Part shown: positions 19,163 to 29,801 of the stretch, in pieces | Numbering within the stretch: position 1 is the stretch's first letter | How the letters are laid out: every line of letters begins with the position of its first letter | Origin: Aeromicrobium sp. 9AM | GTDB lineage: Bacteria; Actinomycetota; Actinomycetes; Propionibacteriales; Nocardioidaceae | Assembly: GCF_902506105.1 (NCBI RefSeq) | Contig: NZ_LR733304.1 | Span: 2,241,831-2,305,830 of the forward strand | DNA length: 64,000 nucleotides | Reading direction: 5' to 3' | Translations under genes and position numbers: made by a program | Notes under the pieces: generated by a model | Told to the model about the DNA's origin: nothing | Databases searched by the model: none | What the model saw: only the letters and a program-made list of their open reading frames with translations

Positions 19163-20139
19163 AGCTTCTTCCCGAGATCGCTCGCGAGGGTGTCGATGAC
19201 GCGGGTGTACGCCTCGTAGCCGGGTGGCGTGACGGCGGCCCACGGGACGTACGCATCGTTCTTGGCACCCGTGATCGTGCTGAAGACGGGCTGCGCCTTG
19301 AGGGTCTTCAGGCCGCCCTGACCCATGCGGTCGTCCCACAGGATGACGTCGGAGTCGTACTTGTCCGACTTCTCCCAGCTGAGCTCGTCCCAGTAGGAGT
19401 CCTTCTTCGCCTTCACCGGCGCGATGGGCAGGCCGATCGACTGGTAGTAGGCGATGTCGGGGAACTGCGCCGGGTCGCCGGCGTAGAACAGGTCCGCTGT
19501 CGCACTGGCCGGCAGGACGGTCTTGCTGCCCAGCTGCTCGCCGACCGCGGCGAGCCGCTTGCTGGCGGCGTCGAACGCCTTGCGCGCCTCGACGGCGTCG
19601 TCGTCCTTCAGGTCCGCACCCAGCTTGCCGGCGACCTTCTCGACCGAGTCCAGCGTCTCGACCAGGTCGAGGCCCTGGAAGTTGATCGCGAGGATCGGGG
19701 CGAGCTTCTCGACCCGCTTCGCGGTAGCGTCGCTGAGGTACCAGAGGTCCGGCTTGATGTACATGTTGGTGATGATGAGGTCGGGCTCGAGCGCGGCGAC
19801 CTTCTCGAGGTCGAGCGAGCCGTACTCGCCGCCGCCGGTGACGTCCGTGACGTCCTCGGGGTCCAGGCCGGCGGCCTGCGGGTCGACCGACCCGTCCTTG
19901 AGCTTCAGCGGTCCGAACGTGCCGACGATCTGGTCGTCGAGGCCCAGCTCGGCCAGCGCCGCTGCGACGGAGGACTGGGCCACGATGCGGCGAGGTGTGC
20001 TGTCGACCGAGATCTCGGTGCCGCGGTCGTCCGTGTACGTCCACGGGCCGGCGCCGGCGTCGTCGGATGCGGAGGTCCCGCAGGCAGTCAGGGTCGTGAG
20101 GGCGATCGCGGCAAAGGCTGCGAGGAGTCTGCGTTTCAT
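19159..20139 (-). CDS. Iron-siderophore ABC transporter substrate-binding lipoprotein (paralogue 1)
   Basis: 326 residues with a lipoprotein signal (ALTTLTACGTSASDD, Cys near 20) and a periplasmic-binding-protein fold of the FepB type: PRRIVAQSSVAAALAELGLDDQIVGTFGPL, LEKVAALEPDLIITNMYIKPDLW and KYDSDVILWDDRMG. It binds a ferric siderophore, or possibly haem or cobalamin, outside the membrane for an ABC importer encoded elsewhere. It is first in a two-gene unit. The iron box at 20139-20157 touches its start codon, so an IdeR-type repressor would block initiation. Confidence 0.92.
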   Translation of the reverse strand: MKRRLLAAFAAIALTTLTACGTSASDDAGAGPWTYTDDRGTEISVDSTPRRIVAQSSVAAALAELGLDDQIVGTFGPLKLKDGSVDPQAAGLDPEDVTDVTGGGEYGSLDLEKVAALEPDLIITNMYIKPDLWYLSDATAKRVEKLAPILAINFQGLDLVETLDSVEKVAGKLGADLKDDDAVEARKAFDAASKRLAAVGEQLGSKTVLPASATADLFYAGDPAQFPDIAYYQSIGLPIAPVKAKKDSYWDELSWEKSDKYDSDVILWDDRMGQGGLKTLKAQPVFSTITGAKNDAYVPWAAVTPPGYEAYTRVIDTLASDLGKKL

Positions 20140-20157
20140 AAGGGCAGCCTAACCTAA
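20139..20157. promoter_or_regulatory. Strong IdeR/DtxR iron box before the tandem siderophore-binding genes
   Basis: TAAGGGCAGCCTAACCTAA matches 16 of 19 positions of TTAGGTTAGSCTAACCTAA; the right half-site is perfect. It abuts the ATG of the first binding-protein gene. It predicts repression by an iron-loaded DtxR-family protein. Confidence 0.85.
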
Positions 20158-20166
20158 GGAAAAGCG

Positions 20167-21579
20167 CTACTCCGGGGTGCCCCCGTACGTGAACTCCACC
20201 TCGCGCCGGGCCTCGTCGATCCGGGCCAGGACCACGCTGACCTGCGTACCTTCGCGCAGACCGGGACCTTTGCAGCGCGCGATGGCCGGCGGATCGTGGA
20301 GCACGATGTCACCGCCCTCGCGATCGGCATGCACCACGATCGCGTCGAACGACTCACCGATGCGGCCGGCGAGCGCCCAGACCTCGGCCTGGTCGATGCA
20401 GGTGCGGTCAGCCTTGGCCGCTCGCTGGTCCGAGGACTTCATGATCTCCGGAAGCGAGGGCAGCGCCTCTCGTACCCAGTCCGGCACGTCCCGCTTCTCA
20501 CAGATCGCGAGGCAGGCCTCGGTGCCGAAGCGGTCGGCCAGTCGCCTCAGCGGCGCGGTGACGTGGGCGTAGGGCCCACCGACCCCGGCGTGGTCGGCCT
20601 GGGCGGGCGCGGACGCGTCGAACGCCTCGTAGCCGGCGCCACGGAGCAACCGGGTCGCCTCGGTCATGAGCGCAAGGGAAGCCGGCCGTGCCGGGTCGAG
20701 CGACAGCAGCACGAGCGCCGGAGTCGCCCCGTCGGGCACCGGAATCTGCAACGTGCGCGCCGTGCGGAGGAACCCGGCGTTGGCCCGCTCGTCCGCCGGA
20801 GGGAGCGTACGCAGCAGTCCGACCTGCGCCTCGAGCATCAGCTGGGCGGCCGCCATGCCGGTCAGCAGCGAGACCTCGGCGTTCCAGCCGTCGACGTCCG
20901 TCCGGATGCGCATCACGACCCGCCAGCCGTCGCCGTCGCGCTCGACCTCCTGCTCGGGCAGGGCCAGCTCGATCGCGCCGCGGTCGACGCGTACCTTCTG
21001 GCGGAGCCGGCCGAGGTCGGCGAGCGGCTCGAGCGACGGGTGCGGCGAGCCCGCGTCGAACGACTTCTGCACGCCCTCGTAGTCGAGCTGGGCAACCGAC
21101 TTCACGAGCGCTCGGCGCACCGACGCGTTGCTCAGGCTGCCGTCAGCGGCGACGTCGACGGTCCACAACGCTGCGCCGCGGACCTGGTCGGCAAGCAGGC
21201 TCAAGGCGCCCTCCGACAGCACCGGCGGGTGCAGCGGCACACGTCCGTCAGGCAGGTAGATCGTCTGCCCCCGGAGCCGCGCCTCGGTGTCGACCGCGCC
21301 GCCTGGCGGGATCGCGGCACCGAGGTCGGCGATCGCGTAGTGGACCTTGAAGCCGCCGCCGTCCCGTTCGAGGAACATCGCCTGGTCGAGGTCCTTGGCG
21401 CCCGGTGGGTCGATCGTGACGAACGGGATCGAGGTCGCATCCTCGAGGTCGCCGCGTTCGGCTGCGGCGATCGTCGCCGCTTCGGCGAGCACATCAGGTG
21501 GGAAGCGATCGGTCTCGTCGACGGACGGGAGGCCCAGGTCAGCGCGTACGCCGGCGAAGTCGTGCCGTGGAGTGCTCAC
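20167..21579 (-). CDS. RNB-domain ribonuclease (RNase II/R-like)
   Basis: 470 residues. The RNB catalytic core is visible: FVTIDPPGAKDLDQAMFLERDGGGFKVHYAIADLGAAIPPGGAVDTEARLRGQTIYLPDGRVPLHPPVLSEGALSL, with the conserved Asp series around DPPGAKDLDQA, followed by HAHVTAPLRRLADRFGTE (the Y/HAHVTAPLRR motif). The C-terminal 60 residues fit an S1-like strand set (ESFDAIVVHADREGGDIVLHDP). N-terminal cold-shock domains of classic RNase II/R are absent, as is common in actinobacterial homologues. Predicted 3'-5' exoribonuclease. Confidence 0.9.
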   Translation of the reverse strand: MSTPRHDFAGVRADLGLPSVDETDRFPPDVLAEAATIAAAERGDLEDATSIPFVTIDPPGAKDLDQAMFLERDGGGFKVHYAIADLGAAIPPGGAVDTEARLRGQTIYLPDGRVPLHPPVLSEGALSLLADQVRGAALWTVDVAADGSLSNASVRRALVKSVAQLDYEGVQKSFDAGSPHPSLEPLADLGRLRQKVRVDRGAIELALPEQEVERDGDGWRVVMRIRTDVDGWNAEVSLLTGMAAAQLMLEAQVGLLRTLPPADERANAGFLRTARTLQIPVPDGATPALVLLSLDPARPASLALMTEATRLLRGAGYEAFDASAPAQADHAGVGGPYAHVTAPLRRLADRFGTEACLAICEKRDVPDWVREALPSLPEIMKSSDQRAAKADRTCIDQAEVWALAGRIGESFDAIVVHADREGGDIVLHDPPAIARCKGPGLREGTQVSVVLARIDEARREVEFTYGGTPE

Positions 21580-21600
21580 CCCGATGAATCTAGCGGGAGG

Positions 21601-21661
21601 GCGTCCTTCGCTCGCAGAGCTCGCTCCCGGTCGGCCGCTGGCGGCCTCCCTAGGAACCGGA
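21601..21661 (+). repeat. REP-A interspersed repeat, copy 2
   Basis: 61 bases, 58 of them identical to the reverse complement of 15884-15944. It lies between the RNB gene start and the groEL terminator. A shorter, internally deleted relative lies at 62231-62282. Confidence 0.8.
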
Positions 21662-21682
21662 TCATCGCAGGATCTGACATAC

Positions 21683-21721
21683 GAGGGCCGGGCCCCAGCA
21701 CAATGCTGGAGCCCGGCCCTC
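21683..21721 (-). terminator. Hairpin terminator after groEL
   Basis: GAGGGCCGGGC (21683-21693) pairs perfectly with GCCCGGCCCTC (21711-21721), and the inner CCAGCA/TGCTGG stacks on it with a CAA loop. This very stable 17-bp hairpin begins 20 bases after the groEL stop. No U-run follows, which is common for actinobacterial terminators. Confidence 0.8.
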
Positions 21722-21741
21722 GGGTCATTCTTGGGTCCGGA

Positions 21742-23439
<1,698 letters not shown>

Positions 23440-23444
23440 TCAGA

Positions 23445-23738
23445 TCACGAAACGACAGCGAGGACGTCGCGAGCGGACAGGATGAGGTACTCCTGGCCGT
23501 CGTACTTGACCTCGGTGCCGCCGTACTTGCTGAAGATGACCTTGTCGCCGACGGCGACGTCAAGAGGAACGCGGTTGCCGTTGTCGTCGACCCGACCGGG
23601 TCCGACAGCGATGACGTTGCCCTCCTGGGGCTTCTCCTTGGCGGTGTCCGGGATGACCAGACCTGATGCAGTGGTCTGCTCGGCTTCGACAGCCTGGATG
23701 ACCAGGCGATCCTCGAGCGGCTTGATGGTGACCGACAC
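23445..23738 (-). CDS. groES: Co-chaperonin GroES
   Basis: 97 residues from GTG 23738 ([20 protein letters not shown]), preceded by AGGGGAGG. The mobile loop ([30 protein letters not shown]) and the roof/barrel segment [34 protein letters not shown] are typical. An upstream in-frame ATG would add 24 Pro-rich residues and overlap the promoter, so it is rejected. It is first in groES-groEL, 98 bases apart, under two CIRCE operators. Confidence 0.97.
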   Translation of the reverse strand: MSVTIKPLEDRLVIQAVEAEQTTASGLVIPDTAKEKPQEGNVIAVGPGRVDDNGNRVPLDVAVGDKVIFSKYGGTEVKYDGQEYLILSARDVLAVVS

Positions 23739-23816
23739 GTGTCGACCTCCCCTTTCAGGCGGTGGAACGTTGGACGCTGGTGGGCACGCCGTCGCGGGGG
23801 TCGTACTCACCGATGC

Positions 23817-23843
23817 TTGGCACTCTCATGGCGAGAGTGCCAA
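23817..23843. promoter_or_regulatory. CIRCE operator 1 (HrcA site) before groES
   Basis: TTGGCACTC-N9-GAGTGCCAA is a perfect 9-9-9 inverted repeat, differing from the CIRCE consensus TTAGCACTC-N9-GAGTGCTAA only by a compensating A-to-G/T-to-C pair. It lies just downstream of the -10 box, over the likely transcription start. Confidence 0.93.
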
Positions 23844-23848
23844 TACGA

Positions 23849-23878
23849 AATCTAGCACGCGGTTAGCACTCACCCCAA
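23849..23878 (-). promoter_or_regulatory. groESL promoter
   Basis: On the minus strand, TAGATT (23854-23849) is a good -10 and TTGGGG (23878-23873) a -35, with an 18-base spacer. The -35 lies inside CIRCE operator 2, and CIRCE operator 1 begins just after the -10, so HrcA at either site would block RNA polymerase. Confidence 0.6.
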
Positions 23879-23889
23879 GAGACTGCTAA
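23863..23889. promoter_or_regulatory. CIRCE operator 2 before groES
   Basis: TTAGCACTC-N9-GACTGCTAA matches the CIRCE consensus with one mismatch in the right arm. It covers the -35 of the groESL promoter and runs into the last codons of the sigma factor gene, whose stop is at 23886. Confidence 0.88.
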
Positions 23890-24767
23890 TCGCGAGATGC
23901 AGGCGCTGGCAGGTTCATCCTCTTGAGTCTGGCCGGGTCGCGGAGGGAGAGCATCTCGACGATCCGGCCACCGACCACGGCGCAGGCCGCGACGGCGACC
24001 GGCTCGCCACTCGGGGTACGGGCGACGATCCCGGGCTCGCCGTTGACCAGCACGGGCTGCGTCATCACAGCGGCGCCGATCCCCTGCATCACCTGGTGCG
24101 CGATCTCGGAGGCGCCGATCAGCGAGGCCGGACCCTCCGGGGAGAAGTGCCGCCAGGCGACCTCGGGATCGAGGAGCCGGAGCAGGGCGGCGAAGTTCCC
24201 GTCCCGCGCTGCGCTGAGGAATGCGTCGACGACGGCGCTGCGGGGCCGGCGATCCTGCGGCGGGGCCGCGCCCTGCACCTTGCGGCGAGCGCGGCTCGCG
24301 AGCATGCGGCTGGCCTCGACGGACCGGTCGAGGATGAGCGCGATCTCGTCGAACGGCACAGCGAACATGTCGTGCAGCACGAAGGCGAGGCGTTCGGCCG
24401 GCCGCAGCGTGTCCAGCACCACCAGCATGGCGAGCCCGACCGAGTCCGTCAGCAGCGCATCGCTCTCCGGCCCGGCGTCAGGATCGGTGACGACCAGGTA
24501 CGGCAACCGGTCGTCGAAGGAGGTCACCGGCCGGGACGTACGTGATCGCAGGGCATCGATGCACACCCGGCTCACCACGGTCGTCAGCCACCCGGCGAGG
24601 TTGTCGATGGCGTCGGAGTCGTGCCGCGCCAGACGGAGCCAGGCTTCCTGGACCGCGTCCTCGGCGTCCGACTGCGAGCCCAGCATCCGGTACGCCACGG
24701 CCGTCAGGCGCGTGCGCTGGTCCTCGAACGCTGCCACCAGCACGTCGTCGCGGGTCGCTCTGCTCAT
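23886..24767 (-). CDS. ECF sigma factor with C-terminal SnoaL-like domain (SigJ/ECF41-like)
   Basis: 293 residues. Region 2 is AFEDQRTRLTAVAYRMLGSQSDAEDAVQEAWLRLAR followed by NLAGWLTTVVSRVCIDALRSR. Region 4 is LDTLRPAERLAFVLHDMFAVPFDEIALILDRSVEASRMLASRARRKV. The last 100 residues (VDAFLSAARDGNFAALLRLLDPEVAWR onward) are an NTF2/SnoaL-like domain, which in ECF41/SigJ proteins replaces an anti-sigma factor by contacting the sigma core. The start at 24767 is chosen for the GGAAGG seven bases before it; ATG 24782 would add five residues. The 3' end carries CIRCE operator 2. The adjacent methyltransferase is divergent. Confidence 0.92.
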   Translation of the reverse strand: MSRATRDDVLVAAFEDQRTRLTAVAYRMLGSQSDAEDAVQEAWLRLARHDSDAIDNLAGWLTTVVSRVCIDALRSRTSRPVTSFDDRLPYLVVTDPDAGPESDALLTDSVGLAMLVVLDTLRPAERLAFVLHDMFAVPFDEIALILDRSVEASRMLASRARRKVQGAAPPQDRRPRSAVVDAFLSAARDGNFAALLRLLDPEVAWRHFSPEGPASLIGASEIAHQVMQGIGAAVMTQPVLVNGEPGIVARTPSGEPVAVAACAVVGGRIVEMLSLRDPARLKRMNLPAPASRD

Positions 24768-24881
24768 GTCGTCGCCTTCCATCTGCTCATCTCGTCTCAG
24801 TGATGACGAACGGCGCACCGTCCATGTAACCAATCGAGGGAGAAAATTTGTATCCAAGCCGCACACGGCAGACTGCTCCTC

Positions 24882-26036
24882 ATGGATCTGGCGACGTTCG
24901 AGCAGCTGCAGTCCCCTGCGGGCCAGCTGCTGCTCGCCGAGATCGCCGAGCGAGCCGGCGTCGAGTCGGATCTCGCGCTCGGCACCCGGCTCCGCAAGAC
25001 GTACGCGCCGGCGCTCGTCGCGGCAGCCGTGACGCAGAACCACCTGCGCGGCAAGGCGGTGCCGAAGTTCGGTGCCGACGCAGCGCGGATGTACTTCACG
25101 CACGACGCGCTCGAGCAGTCCACGCGCATGCCCGTCGCCACGCACCGGGCCGCGAGACTGGCGTCGACCGGCGCGTCCGGCGTCATCGACCTCGGCTGCG
25201 GGATCGGCGGTGACCTCGTGGCGCTCGCGCGGGCCGGCTTGCGGGTGCGGGGGGTCGAGCTGGATCCCGTACGAGCTGCGATCGCCTCGGCCAACCTGCG
25301 GGCCCTCGACCTCGACGGCGAGATCGTCTGCGCCGATGCCCGCTCCGTCGAGATCCAGGCGGACGAGGTCGCCTTCATCGACCCGGCCCGCCGCGACGGC
25401 CGCGGGCGTACGTTCTCGACCGCCGACCTGCAGCCACCGTGGGACTGGGTACGACAGCTGCTCGCAGGACGCGCGGTCGCCAAGCTCATGCCGGGGCTGG
25501 CTCACGACGCGGTGCCGCACGGCGTCGAGGCCGAGTGGGTCAGCGACGGCGGCAACCTTGTCGAGGCGTGCCTGTGGGGTGCGCCGTTCGCGACGGCGAC
25601 CCGACGAGCCACGGTGCTGCCGTCCGGTGCCGGGCTCGAGTCGACCGGCGAGCCCGTGGCGGTCGCCGACGTCGGGGCCTACCTCTACGAGCCCGACGAC
25701 GCGGTCATCCGTGCGGGCCTCGTCAGCGAGCTCGCGACGACGATCGGCGGCTGGCTGCCGGACGCGCACATCGCGTACGTCAGCTCCGACGGCGCGCATA
25801 CGACACCGCTCGCCCGCGGGTTCCGCATCATCGATGAGCTGCCGTTCCGTGAGAAGCCGCTCAAGGCTGCCCTCCAGGTCCGGCGGGTCGGCACGCTGAC
25901 GGTCAAGAAGCGGGGCGTCGACATCGTCCCGGAGGAGCTGATCCGCCGGCTCAAGCTCAAGGGGCCCAACACCGCGACGGTCATCATGACGCGAGTGCTG
26001 GGCGTCGGCCGGGCATACCTCGTCGAACGCCTCTGA
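24882..26036 (+). CDS. Class I SAM methyltransferase with C-terminal THUMP-like domain
   Basis: 384 residues. The Rossmann core starts GVIDLGCGIGGDLVALARAG (SAM motif I, near 100), with GVELDPVRAAIASANLRAL as motif II and FIDPARRDGRGRTF in the motif IV position. The last 90 residues (FRIIDELPFREKPLKAALQVRRVGTLTVKKRGVDIVPEELIRRLKLKG) are the THUMP-like domain found in this actinobacterial family. The target is unproven; the C-terminal domain suggests RNA. It is divergent from the sigma factor gene. Confidence 0.85.
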   Translation: MDLATFEQLQSPAGQLLLAEIAERAGVESDLALGTRLRKTYAPALVAAAVTQNHLRGKAVPKFGADAARMYFTHDALEQSTRMPVATHRAARLASTGASGVIDLGCGIGGDLVALARAGLRVRGVELDPVRAAIASANLRALDLDGEIVCADARSVEIQADEVAFIDPARRDGRGRTFSTADLQPPWDWVRQLLAGRAVAKLMPGLAHDAVPHGVEAEWVSDGGNLVEACLWGAPFATATRRATVLPSGAGLESTGEPVAVADVGAYLYEPDDAVIRAGLVSELATTIGGWLPDAHIAYVSSDGAHTTPLARGFRIIDELPFREKPLKAALQVRRVGTLTVKKRGVDIVPEELIRRLKLKGPNTATVIMTRVLGVGRAYLVERL

Positions 26037-26066
26037 CCTCCGAGATTCGGGGCATAGGCTGGCGGC

Positions 26067-26783
26067 ATGCGGATCGACCTCAACGCCGATCTCGGTGAGT
26101 CGTGGCCACGGTGGGAGTCCGGCGAGGACATCGCGCTGCTCGATGTCGTGACCAGTGCCAACGTGTGCTGCGGGGCGTACGCCGGCGACGCCGACCTGAT
26201 GCGGGCCACGTGCGATGCCGCCGTCGCCCGGGGCGTGGCGATCGGGGCGCAGGTCGGCTATGCGGACCGGGAGAACTTCGGCCGCCTGTGGCTCGACCTG
26301 CCCGCCGACGAGCTCACCGGCGAGCTGCTGAGCCAGATCCTGCTGCTCGACGAGATCGCGCAGGCCGCCGGTGGCCGGGTCGCGTACGTCAAGCCGCACG
26401 GTGCGCTCTACAACCGGATCGTCGACGACGGCGAACAGGCCCAGGCGGTGGTCGACGCCCTCCAAGGTCTCGCCTCCCCGCTGCCCCTGCTCGGGCTGCC
26501 GGGATCGGTGTCGCTGTCGATCGCCGAGGCGTGCGGCATCCCGATCGTCCGCGAGGGATTCGCCGACCGGGCCTACACCTCCGACGGCAGGCTCGTCCCA
26601 CGCGGTGAGCCCGGCGCGGTGCTCGACGACCCGCATGCCGTGGCGTCGCAGGCCGTACGCCTGATGGACAGCGTCTCGTCGGTCTGCGTGCACAGCGACA
26701 GTCCCGGCGCGGTCGCTCTGGCGCGTGCGGTGCGCACGGCTCTCGAAGCCTCCGGGGCCGAGCTGACGGGCTTCGCGACGTGA
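26067..26783 (+). CDS. pxpA: 5-oxoprolinase subunit A (LamB/YcsF family)
   Basis: 238 residues. MRIDLNADLGESWPRWESGEDIALLDVVTSANVCCGAYAGD is the family signature, and KPHGALYN and SVCVHSDSPGAV are the other conserved blocks. PxpA works with PxpB and PxpC to open 5-oxoproline to glutamate with ATP, clearing this unavoidable damage product. The stop overlaps the pxpB start (GTGA). Confidence 0.95.
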   Translation: MRIDLNADLGESWPRWESGEDIALLDVVTSANVCCGAYAGDADLMRATCDAAVARGVAIGAQVGYADRENFGRLWLDLPADELTGELLSQILLLDEIAQAAGGRVAYVKPHGALYNRIVDDGEQAQAVVDALQGLASPLPLLGLPGSVSLSIAEACGIPIVREGFADRAYTSDGRLVPRGEPGAVLDDPHAVASQAVRLMDSVSSVCVHSDSPGAVALARAVRTALEASGAELTGFAT

Positions 26784-27361
26784 TCCTCAAGCCGTACGGC
26801 GACACGGCTCTGCTGCTCGACTGCGCGTCGCTCGACGAGGCGCAACGCTGGTTCGCCGCGCTGCACGGCGACGCGGAGGCCGTGCTGGGGGCGCGGAGCG
26901 TGCTGCTGCGTGGGCAGCCAGCGGACCTGCGGTCGCTCGTCGGGCGGACCACTCCGGGGGACTCGGCCACGCCCGATGACGGCGCCGAGATCGAGATCCC
27001 GGTGGTCTACGACGGCGCTGACCTCGACGAGGTCGCCCGGTTGACGAGCCTGACCACTGCGGAGGTCGTCCAGGCCCACACCGGCACGCCGTGGACCGTG
27101 GCGTTCGGCGGCTTCGCACCCGGCTTCTGCTACCTCGTCGACGGCGACGCGGGGCTGCAGGTGCCGCGCCGCGACTCCCCTCGGCCACGGGTGCCGGCCG
27201 GCGCCGTGGGGTTGGCCGGCGAGTTCAGCGGGGTCTACCCGCGCGAGTCACCCGGCGGATGGCAGCTCATCGGTCGTACGGAGCTGACGATGTGGGACAC
27301 CTCCCGCGAGAAGCCTGCGCTGCTCGTCGCGGGCATGACCGTCAGGTTCGTCGTCGCATGA
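26780..27361 (+). CDS. pxpB: 5-oxoprolinase subunit B (KipI family)
   Basis: 193 residues from GTG 26780. The C-terminal half carries the family motif GTPWTVAFGGFAPGFCYLVDGDAGLQVPRRDSPRPRVPAGAVGLAGEFSGVYPRESPGGWQLIGRT (the F-x-P-G-F-x-Y-L and P-R-x-x-P-R-x-x-V-P-x-G segments). It forms the ATP-using complex with PxpC; homologues were first described as the kinase inhibitor KipI. Both ends overlap neighbours by four bases, so the operon is tightly coupled. Confidence 0.93.
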   Translation: MILKPYGDTALLLDCASLDEAQRWFAALHGDAEAVLGARSVLLRGQPADLRSLVGRTTPGDSATPDDGAEIEIPVVYDGADLDEVARLTSLTTAEVVQAHTGTPWTVAFGGFAPGFCYLVDGDAGLQVPRRDSPRPRVPAGAVGLAGEFSGVYPRESPGGWQLIGRTELTMWDTSREKPALLVAGMTVRFVVA

Positions 27362-28209
27362 CCCTCGTCGTGGAGTCGCCCGGGCTCCGGACCCTCGTGC
27401 AGGACCTCGGTCGGCCGGGTCTGGGACATCTCGGGGTCAGCCCGTCCGGCGCGTTCGACCGTTCGGCGCTGCGCCAGGTCAACCTCGTGCTCGGCAACGA
27501 CGCGGACGCCGCGGCACTGGAGGTGCTCGGTGGCGGGCTCGTGCTGCTCGCGGAGACATCGTCGTGGGTCGCGGTCACTGGCGGAGCGGGCGCCATCACG
27601 GTCGACGGCGATCCTGCGGCGTACGGGCGGGCGATCCCGCTGCAGCCGGGTCAGCGCGTGTCGCTGGGATCTCCGACGACGGGCCTGAGGGCGTACGTGG
27701 GGGTGGCGGGCGGTTTCGCGGTCCCGGAGGAGCTGGGCTCGCGGTCGACCGACACGTTGTCCGCGCTCGGACCGCAGCCAGTGCGGGCGGGTGACCGGCT
27801 TGAGACGGGATCGCCGAGCCATCCACCGGAGCTCGAGGACGTACCGCCCATCGGACGGGCCGGCGAGCTGACGCTCGACGTGACGCTTGGTCCGCGAGAC
27901 GACTGGTTCACCGCCGCGGCCGTGCGACGGTTGCTGGAGTCCGCGTGGCACGTCAGTCCTGCATCGGACCGGGTCGGCGTACGCCTGACCGGAGCCACGC
28001 TGGAGCGGTCCCGCACCGAGGAGCTGCCGAGCGAGCCGTGCATCCGAGGCAGCATCCAGGTGTCCGCGGACGGCCAGCCGATCGTCTTCGGCCCGGACCA
28101 CCCGGTGACCGGCGGCTACCCCGTCATCGCGGTCGTCCTCGACCAGCACACCGACCGGCTCGCCCAGGCCGCGCCCGGGCAGGTCGTCCGGTTCCGCCGG
28201 GTTGGCTAA
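27358..28209 (+). CDS. pxpC: 5-oxoprolinase subunit C (biotin-dependent carboxyltransferase-like, KipA family)
   Basis: 283 residues from ATG 27358, overlapping the pxpB stop. The start [46 protein letters not shown] is the family hallmark, with [20 protein letters not shown] in the middle and PITGG-type [16 protein letters not shown] near the end. Last gene of pxpABC. The end overlaps the tsaD stop by 4 bases, so the two transcripts converge without a spacer. Confidence 0.94.
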   Translation: MTLVVESPGLRTLVQDLGRPGLGHLGVSPSGAFDRSALRQVNLVLGNDADAAALEVLGGGLVLLAETSSWVAVTGGAGAITVDGDPAAYGRAIPLQPGQRVSLGSPTTGLRAYVGVAGGFAVPEELGSRSTDTLSALGPQPVRAGDRLETGSPSHPPELEDVPPIGRAGELTLDVTLGPRDDWFTAAAVRRLLESAWHVSPASDRVGVRLTGATLERSRTEELPSEPCIRGSIQVSADGQPIVFGPDHPVTGGYPVIAVVLDQHTDRLAQAAPGQVVRFRRVG

Positions 28210-29249
28210 GCCGCGACGACGTGGGTCACCGGCATGCTGGAGTCGGCCGGCAGGTTGAGCGACGACGGCGGCAGCCCGCGGCGTACGACCTCGGCGCCGA
28301 GCGCGGCGACCATCGCACCGTTGTCGGTGCACAGCCCCATGCGCGGCACGCGGATCTGGATGCCGGCCTTGGCGGCGCGCTCCTCGGCGAACTGGCGCAG
28401 GCGGCCGTTGGCGGCCACTCCCCCGCCGATGATCAGGGTCTTGACGTCATGGTCGAGGCACGCGTCGATGGCCTTCTTGGTCAGCACGTCGCACACCGAG
28501 TCCTGGAACGACGCGGCGATGTCGGCGACCTCGAACGTACGGCCCATGCGGTCCTCGTGCTGCACGTGCCGGGCGACGGCGCTCTTGAGTCCGGAGAACG
28601 AGAAGTCGTAGCGGTGCTTGTCGAGATCGCGCCCGGTCAGGGCTCTGGGGAAGGCGATCGTCGTAGGGTCACCGTCGCGGGCGACCCGGTCGATGTGCGG
28701 ACCGCCGGGGTAGGGCAGGCCGAGCAGCCGGGCCACCTTGTCGAACGCCTCGCCAGCGGCGTCGTCGATCGTCTGCCCCAGCAGCGTGATGCCGGTGACG
28801 ATGTCGTCGACGAGCAGGATCTCGGTGTGACCGCCGCTGACCAGCAGTGCCACGGCGCGTTCCTCGAAGCGCCCGTGCTCGAGCTGGTCGACCGCGACGT
28901 GGGCCGCGAGATGGTTGACCCCGTAGAGCGGCTTGTCATGCGCGAGGGCCAGGGCCTTGGCCGCCGCGACGCCGACCAGCAGTGCACCGGTGAGGCCGGG
29001 TCCGCTGGTCACCGCAATCGCGTCGACGTCCTGCACACGTACGCCGGACTCGGCGTAGGCCTGCTCGAGCGTCGGGACCATCGCCTCGAGGTGGGCACGG
29101 CTCGCGACCTCCGGGACGACACCGCCGAAACGTACGTGCTGCTCCATGCTTGACGAGAGCGCATGGGCCAGCAGCTCCGTCCCACGCACGATGCCGACGC
29201 CCGTCTCGTCGCACGACGACTCGATGCCCATCACCAGAGGTTCGCTCAC
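28206..29249 (-). CDS. tsaD: tRNA N6-adenosine threonylcarbamoyltransferase TsaD
   Basis: 347 residues. [17 protein letters not shown] is the ASKHA ATP-binding opening, and [18 protein letters not shown] contains the HxxxH metal ligands. [33 protein letters not shown] and [14 protein letters not shown] are other conserved blocks. It transfers threonylcarbamoyl to A37 of ANN-decoding tRNAs together with TsaB (34283) and TsaE (35112), which lie about 5 kb away on the same strand. The start is GTG. Confidence 0.97.
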   Translation of the reverse strand: MSEPLVMGIESSCDETGVGIVRGTELLAHALSSSMEQHVRFGGVVPEVASRAHLEAMVPTLEQAYAESGVRVQDVDAIAVTSGPGLTGALLVGVAAAKALALAHDKPLYGVNHLAAHVAVDQLEHGRFEERAVALLVSGGHTEILLVDDIVTGITLLGQTIDDAAGEAFDKVARLLGLPYPGGPHIDRVARDGDPTTIAFPRALTGRDLDKHRYDFSFSGLKSAVARHVQHEDRMGRTFEVADIAASFQDSVCDVLTKKAIDACLDHDVKTLIIGGGVAANGRLRQFAEERAAKAGIQIRVPRMGLCTDNGAMVAALGAEVVRRGLPPSSLNLPADSSMPVTHVVAA

Positions 29250-29273
29250 CGTTTCATTGTGTCAGGCTGAGGC

Positions 29274-29771
29274 ATGGCGCCTTCGGACACACCGGACTCG
29301 TACGACGAGCGCAGCATCCTGCTGCAGATGCTGCGCTACTCGCAGGAGACGGCGATCGGCAAGGTACGCGGACTCAGCGAGGAACAGGCCCGCACCGCGC
29401 CCCTGCCGACATCGCCGAGCATGTCGCCGGCCAACGTGCTCAACCACCTGCGCTGGGTCGAGTGGTCGTGGATCAACGAGGACCTGTTCGGCGGCCCGGA
29501 GGTGAGTCCGATGCTCGCTGACCGGCCGTACTCGTCGTTCGACGAGGGCTCGGTGCTCCCGCTCGACGAGGTGCTCAGGCTGTACGAGGAGCAGGCCGCG
29601 GCGTCGCTCGCGGTGTTCGCCGAGGTCGATCTCGACATGCGCATGGTCGGCACCTACAGCAAGGACCCCCTGACCGCCCGGTGGATCCTGCAGCACCTGA
29701 TCGAGGAGACCGCGCGCCACAACGGCCACCTCGACATCCTGCGCGAGATGATCGACGGCTCGGTCGGCTAG
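29274..29771 (+). CDS. DinB-family protein (paralogue 1)
   Basis: 165 residues. The DinB/DUF664 four-helix fold is recognised from SILLQMLRYSQETAIGKVRGLSEEQARTAPLPTSPSMSPANVLNHLRWVEWSWIN and the metal-ligand end WILQHLIEETARHNGHLDILREMIDGSVG (H and HNGH). Members are putative metal-dependent thiol-S-transferases or detoxification enzymes. It is divergent from tsaD with 24 bases between, and followed by a close paralogue. Confidence 0.88.
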   Translation: MAPSDTPDSYDERSILLQMLRYSQETAIGKVRGLSEEQARTAPLPTSPSMSPANVLNHLRWVEWSWINEDLFGGPEVSPMLADRPYSSFDEGSVLPLDEVLRLYEEQAAASLAVFAEVDLDMRMVGTYSKDPLTARWILQHLIEETARHNGHLDILREMIDGSVG

Positions 29772-29801
29772 CCGCGGGTCGCGCTGTGTCAGGGTGGGCC
29801 C

